A stretch of DNA of 64,000 nt from Malus domestica. Taxonomy: Eukaryota; Streptophyta; Magnoliopsida; Rosales; Rosaceae. The notes beneath the pieces are model-generated. The model worked only from the letters and a program-made list of their open reading frames with translations. It was not told the origin of the DNA and made no database searches. The translations under genes and the position numbers were made by a program. Shown here piece by piece: positions 59,230 through 64,000 of the stretch (its first letter is position 1; each line of letters begins with the position of its first letter). The DNA lies in NCBI RefSeq assembly GCF_042453785.1, contig NC_091675.1:2678501-2742500 (forward strand), in the 5' to 3' direction.

Positions 59230-60525
59230 ATCCCACAACTACTCGGTCGCCACACCTTCAGCAGCTGCGACGCTCTTAGCAGCGGCATCATCCGGCGCTT
59301 CTCCTCCAGCTGCCCCAACCTGGGCATTAACTTCTCCAACTACTTCACCAATGGAAGCCTCAAAAGTAAAAGCAAGCAAGTCTTCTAGAGAAATAGATAA
59401 GGTCTCGAAACCTCAAGCCCAGCATTCTCACCCTTCAGCTGCTCATTCTTTTTAAGCAGACCAACACGGACGCGCTGCAGCTTATCCACTTCCTTATTTG
59501 AATTTTCGTTGATCTTCAGTACACCTTAAAGTTCCAACACTTAGGGTTCAAGCCTATCAACGACCTTCTTGAAATGGATCACTTGATTATAAGCAGCAAT
59601 TGACTCTTCATCCTTTGCATAAGTAGCGAAACAAAGCTCAGAAACTGCAAACTCAAGATCTTAAATCTAAGAGAAGTGGGGGCATAAATATTAGACCCCT
59701 TCAAAGCAATAAGCTCAGAATCCAACCTCTTGATCTCATCGGCTGAGGAATAAGCTTTAACTGCCATAGTCTTCGCCACCTCCTTGGCAGCCTTGCTATA
59801 TATGCATCATAGCAAGCAGAACAGTCATTCTATATTAGGTCGTATGCTTCACAAAGGAACTTGGGCAAACCAAACGTCCATGTCTTCAAGCAGATCTAGT
59901 TTAAAAAACACACAGATCTCAACAGCCTTCCCAGAAGCAGGTTTAGTGGATTTCTCACAGCTGCCCACGTAAGCAGTCTATTCCTACCATGCAGGCGAAT
60001 CAGTCTCAGCAGCAAAGGGAGTGGGCTTTGGTGCCACTTTAGCAGCAGAGTCCACCTTATCGCTATTCATAATAGCAAGCCTCTCCAAAGATGAACCGGA
60101 CTTAGCTCCCAACAGACATCTTGGTACAGACTTCGACACTGGGGATATGACAGGACCTTTACGCTGAGCAATCCTATCAGCAATTGTACTAGCCATTCTC
60201 GACATGGCAGGCGCCATAGGTTAAGATCTAGTAGCCCAATTTTTTTTCTTCCCATTGGAAAAAGTTATGTCAATCACAAGCATCACGACGACAGGAAGCG
60301 CAGCGGATGAAGTCTTAAATTTTTCTCGACCGGCATCTCTTGAACAGGCGAGGAAGATCTCTTCTTTCCATCTTCATTCATAGTAGGCTCCACGACAGTG
60401 ATTAGACGAGCCAATGCATTCGCCTTGATCTTCTTTACCTCATCTTTCGGGAGTAGCCCACCTTTCTCTCGGCAAAAAGAACTAAGCAGCCAACGCCATT
60501 CACGATACTCAGCAGATGAGCTCAA
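59230..60525 (-). pseudogene. antisense ORF remnant of Tat element
   Basis: Read on the minus strand, broken frames give EYREWRWLLSSFCREKGGLL, ISPVSKSVPRCLLGAKSGSS, KVDSAAKVAPKPTPFAAETD, then MAKTMAVKAYSSADEIKRLD and a coiled-coil-like tail. Together they look like one decayed protein of about 400 residues with a helical C-terminal half. Antisense ORFs in this position are known for Grande and Retand elements; their role is unknown. The assignment is inference from position and strand. Confidence 0.6.
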
Positions 60526-61229
60526 CCCAGCATTCTAGCCGGCATGAGGCATGCATGTCCAGCATTCCACCAACCCATGAGGCCCACTACCTCCTCATTT
60601 CTTTCATTCGCCAGCCTGGCCCGAGTAAGGTCCAAGAGCCCAAGGGACATGAGCCATGTGACTCACCTAGCACTGCGCCCCAGCACCACAATCCGCTGCC
60701 CCAGCCGCACAAGTTGCCCTTGGCTATAGCCAAGCCTAATAGCCCAAGCAGTGGCCCCTGCCACGACGCCTCCTCGGCCCATACCGAGCCGACTCCTGGC
60801 CCCTGCCAGTCAACGTGCTGCACCACCCCAACGGCTGCCCCGCAATAACACTATCCAAGAAGAAGACAAGAAAAAATTAAATTTTTCTTACATCGGTGCG
60901 GCACGGAGAAAACGAAGAAATCAACGAAAGACGGTCCTTTGCACGGGCAAGATGTAGAAGATTGCTAGAAGAGGGGGAACAAATATCCTCTAAGCTCTCT
61001 CTCTTGTATGGTAGAATAAATCGCTCTCCAAAGTTGATTTAATAACCCACTTAAGGTGGACTTAAATAGGCTTGGAGAGAAATTTATTTCCCTTTCCTAG
61101 AAGAACCTAATTTCCTATTAAAGAGAGAATCTACACCAAAATAGGAAGCAATCCTACGTTTCATAAAGCAATATGATCTCTACACCTGCTGCATTTTCCT
61201 ACGAGCAGCCCAACAGGTGTGGGGTCATT

Positions 61230-61801
61230 TGTGGAGCCAAAAATAATTACAAGACGACACGGGATTTTTGGACAAAAGAGGACAAAAATACCCTTGAGGT
61301 ACAACAAGATTCCTACGCGCGAGCAGCGGCCAATCATCCTTCAACCAAATCAAAAGTGCCCAAAATAGGTAACAAATTCAAAGGTATTTCATCCATCTTC
61401 ATCCTATATTTTCCACAAGGTAATTATTTCATAACCTTCAAAACATTCCATATAAATTACATAACCCCCAAAATATTTATTCCAAAAATATGTTGATTAA
61501 CCAATTAATGGATTAATTACCTAATTAATCCATTAAATCACACATTAAACCATAAGTTACACCCTATCCCTATAAATAGGCTCCAATTTTCACCAAAAGA
61601 TCATTCCAACACACTTGCAAAATTCCTAATACTTTCCAAACACTTTTCTCTCTAAATTCTAAATTTGGCATCGGAGGTTCTTCGGCCAAAGCTCCCCATT
61701 CATCGTGGGCGTGTGAGGTTCTTGGCCTTAACCCTAAGGTGTTAATTGTTTTATAGGTGCAATTTTGTCCAAGATCAAGAAGGAAGAAATTTGTATCCAT
61801 A
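61230..61801 (+). repeat. 3' LTR
   Basis: Starts TGTGGAGCC and ends TATCCATA. It mirrors the 5' LTR with scattered substitutions, indicating an insertion that is not very recent. Confidence 0.88.
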
Positions 61802-61806
61802 GATAT

Positions 61807-62359
61807 TTTTCTTAAAGAATAAAGAAAAAATATTTTTTTTATAGCACAAAGATGTGATCTTCATACCATTACTCTTATTTATGTAAATAATTAAACAAAT
61901 AACGTTGGCATATATAATGAGTATTCGAGCTTAATGGAAAGAGGATGATTTTGTTACTGCACACTCTTGCCCAATTATGAGTAATGTGTTGATTTACTCT
62001 ATATGTATATTTCGATTTTTTGTTTGTTTATTTCTTCAATTCAAAAATTAAAATAAACAAATAATATTTATAAAAAAAATAACGTATGAAAATCATTTTT
62101 TAAAATGGAGCACTAAATTAGTAATAAAGTTAATTAGTGGCCGGGTGAATATATTACAAGAACGAATTATAAACAGACATATAAGAGAAACTATATATTT
62201 TTTTCACCTGTATTATGACGTGTCATAAAATAAATAAAAGAATATGAAAAATATATAATTTTTTACACTTATATTTTGACATATAAAATACCGTTAATAT
62301 TTGATACTTTTAAGAAAATATCTCGAGATATATAGTAAAGGAAGAGTGAAGAGAGTCGC
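61807..62359. other. intergenic AT-rich DNA
   Basis: No gene or repeat boundary recognised; TTTTTTATA-type low complexity. Confidence 0.4.
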
Positions 62360-62470
62360 GTGGTGGAGGGCTTCCAGGTCTGCTGTCTTCTAAAATGTGT
62401 CTCATTTGTGTCTTCTTACTAATATGTTGATATATGTCCTTTAACTTAACTTTGTCTACTTTATTTATAT

Positions 62471-62620
62471 AGGGGTGTGATATCCACACATCTCTTTTTA
62501 CTTCTTCCACACTTTTTTGGTTTTTGGCCGTCGGATCGGATGAATTGAAGAAGATCAACGAACAGAAATTAATAAGGAGTGTGTGAGAAGTAAAAACAAA
62601 TGTGTGGATAGCACATCCCT
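62471..62620. mobile_element. MITE inserted into the left arm of the Pack-MULE
   Basis: The ends AGGGGTGTGATATCCACACA and TGTGTGGATAGCACATCCCT are inverted, with TTTTTACTTCTTCCACAC and GTGTGAGAAGTAAAAA further in. The flanks TTATTTATAT and TTATTTAATA form a short imperfect duplication. The right arm has the uninterrupted site (AAATAAATAAAG near 63548-63559). Confidence 0.82.
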
Positions 62621-63174
62621 TTATTTAATATTTAAATAAAAAAAAAATCCAAAATAATAAAAAAACTGTTGGGTTAACATGATGAGCAAACCCAAATAGG
62701 ATTCTTTCACCTTCTTTTTTGGTTTGCTGCAAGAATCGCGAGGATCAGAAAGAACAAGTTTGAACCGCGATTGGTCCTGCCTATCTTCAACATCTCCACT
62801 TCTTGCGTATCCAAATACAAACTCTAAGAACAGTGTTTCATTTTCATCTTTGTAGGTCAGTTTGCGAGAATCTCAAATCTGAAGAAATAAGAACTAATCA
62901 AACTTTAGAGTGTGGAAGTCCGACCGGTTATTCGCATCATCTTCTTCCCACAGATCAATTACTCTAGAAATAGAGTTTGATTCTCGTTCTCTCTTCTTCT
63001 GATCCCAATACCCTAGCTAGAAAACCTTCACTCCATATTCTCCACTCATTTTACTCTATTTTTTTGTGTGCATTATTTAAATTCAGTAAGATTAATTAAC
63101 TAATGGATTGATGAGTTGCTGGAATAGAGGCACAAGGGACTACTCAACAGTGATTGGAGCAAAGGCTCACTTGC

Positions 63175-63371
63175 CTCAACTCCATCAATCCAAGTTTGAA
63201 CTTTTACCCAAACGAAATTGTTCTCGCACCCGGGTTTCTTCGGAGCAGAATCGTCATCGTGCACTATATCCCCCACAGTGACAGAGCTCGGATAACCGAC
63301 CAGTAGAATAGTCAAAGCTGAAACAAAAAACCAACCCACAAAGCCCCTTTCTTTCTCTCTCTTTCTTCCAT
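63175..63371 (-). pseudogene. captured first exon of a signal peptide peptidase-like (SPPL) gene
   Basis: The minus strand encodes LTILLVGYPSSVTVGDIVHD, APKKPGCENNFVWVKVQTW and IDGVE, matching the signal peptide and start of the lumenal protease-associated domain of plant SPPL intramembrane aspartyl proteases (SPPL2-4 group, recognised from memory). The nearest ATG (63369-63371) reads in another frame and meets a stop before the conserved part. The exon ends at GAG followed by GCAAGT, where the intact gene would be expected to have GTAAGT. No catalytic exons are present, so it is a transduplicated fragment, not a protease gene. Confidence 0.85.
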
Positions 63372-63731
63372 GGCTACAATCTCTGCAAATCTGTGATGCA
63401 GAGGAGGAAGAAGCAAAAGGGTTGTTCCTTCTGATCGATTGTTGCAGCAAACCCAAAAAGAAGTGAAGAATCCTATTTGGGTTTGCTCATCTCGTTAACC
63501 CAATAGTTTTTTATTATTTTGGATTTTTTTTTTAAATTTAAATGTTAAATAAATAAAGTTAACCGACGCAAGTTTTAAGTTTAGTTAAAGGACACGTGTC
63601 AACGTATTAGTAAGAAGACATAAATGAAAGGTAAATTTTAAGTTAAGTTAAAGAACACGTGTCGACGTATTAGTAAGAAGACATAAATGAGACATATTTT
63701 AGGGGACAGTAGACCTGGAGCCGTGGTGAAG

Positions 63732-64000
63732 AGGGTGGTACCGTACGTGGTGGGGAAGTTTCGTGCATGAACTGGTCCCTGGCCAGCTTCTCCTTCGTTG
63801 GTTAATTTGTCACTTTCGTCTGTATACGTTTAGACTTCAACGACCATTGACCGATGAATATGTGAAAAAACAACGACTTTTGGGTTTCTCTGAGGTGGCT
63901 TGCTGCAACCTTACATTCTTAAATTGTTTACTAATTTGTGGGCTGTTACTATGTTCCCATTGCCACTTAGCAAATATTACTCTTCTTCCAATTCCATTTT
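63732..64000. other. intergenic DNA at window edge
   Basis: No feature recognised in the last 270 bases. Confidence 0.4.

Larger units (their letters stand above)
53772..61801 (+). mobile_element. decayed Tat-lineage Gypsy LTR retrotransposon
   Basis: Two LTRs (53772-54345, 574 bp; 61230-61801, 572 bp) are strongly similar and flanked by a perfect 5-bp duplication GATAT (53767-53771 and 61802-61806). The region after LTR1 reads TTGATGCTTTCATTGAAAG as primer site. A purine-rich CAGGTGTGGGG precedes LTR2. TATA boxes lie at 54114 and 61571. Order inside: repeat-coded spacer, gag domain, RNase H and integrase remnants, then an antisense ORF remnant before LTR2. Protease and reverse transcriptase are missing. 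The added ORF between pol and the 3' LTR, in antisense, is known from the Tat group (Grande, Retand). It cannot move on its own. Confidence 0.9.
62369..63722. mobile_element. Pack-MULE carrying an SPPL gene fragment
   Basis: The outer ends are GGCTTCCAGGTCTGCTGTC and, inverted, GGCTCCAGGTCTACTGTC. Flanks GTGGTGGAG (62360-62368) and GTGGTGAAG (63723-63731) match at 8 of 9 positions, as for a Mutator target duplication. The terminal inverted repeats extend several hundred bases: GTCTTCTTACTAATA, CCAAAATAATAAAAAACT, GAGCAAACCCAAATAGGATT and TTTGCTGCAA all occur on both arms. The right arm has a tandem doubling of the GTCTTCTTACTAATA unit; the left has one. Between the arms lies a host exon fragment (63175-63371). 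No transposase is present. Confidence 0.85.

Overview
The window is plant nuclear DNA, most likely from an apple or pear relative (Rosaceae, Maleae). The evidence is intron-bearing plant genes, a MIR156 hairpin, a eukaryotic tRNA-Leu, a complete Cassandra TRIM carrying 5S rRNA-like sequence, and a dense load of plant MITEs, SINEs, LTR elements and an RTE-type LINE. No prokaryotic, organellar or viral genome features were seen. Family names are from memory of conserved motifs; no database was searched.

Host genes. A MIR156 precursor lies at 270-360 (+). A tRNA-Leu(CAA) is at 6100-6183 (+). A 19-exon gene for TFIID subunit TAF5 runs from 12100 to 7051 (-); all splice phases agree except at one junction, where an about 29-bp deletion and a missing acceptor break it. 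An intronless CBL-interacting protein kinase is at 21717-23057 (+). A four-exon WRKY40-like group IIa transcription factor is at 50529-51977 (+), with two tandem W-boxes upstream. Two host-gene fragments are non-functional: a SAR1 first exon with a damaged P-loop at 47121-47249 (+), and a signal-peptide-peptidase-like first exon at 63175-63371 (-) inside a transposon. The genes do not form a pathway; they are separate loci in a repeat-rich landscape.

Mobile DNA. Many elements are delimited by target site duplications (TSDs). They include a Tourist/Harbinger-like element (12575-13389, TSD TTA), Cassandra (15632-16269, TSD GCATG), a Cassandra solo LTR (18248-18540) and a Gypsy-like solo LTR (24211-25129, TSD GATAC). 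A tiny tRNA-derived SINE (25627-25708) has a perfect 20-bp TSD. A long-TIR MULE (26323-29681, TSD TTAAACAAT) is split by an inserted 2.4-kb LTR-like element. Two palindromic MULE-type MITEs (30635-30875 and 53526-53722) have 9-bp TSDs. A hAT-like element (44591-45696) has the 8-bp TSD CCTGCAAC. A TTA-flanked element (46330-47056) sits in the leader of the SAR1 fragment. A decayed Tat-lineage Gypsy element (53772-61801, TSD GATAT) carries an antisense ORF remnant. A Pack-MULE (62369-63722) carries the SPPL exon. Between 35.97 and 44.29 kb lie two minus-strand RTE LINE copies, one with an uninterrupted 1052-codon ORF, flanking a repeat-rich non-autonomous element with a coiled-coil ORF.

The most notable points are the Pack-MULE with its captured SPPL exon and a MITE in only one arm, the layered 26.3-29.7 kb MULE, the intact LINE ORF, and the single-site break in an otherwise conserved TAF5 gene.
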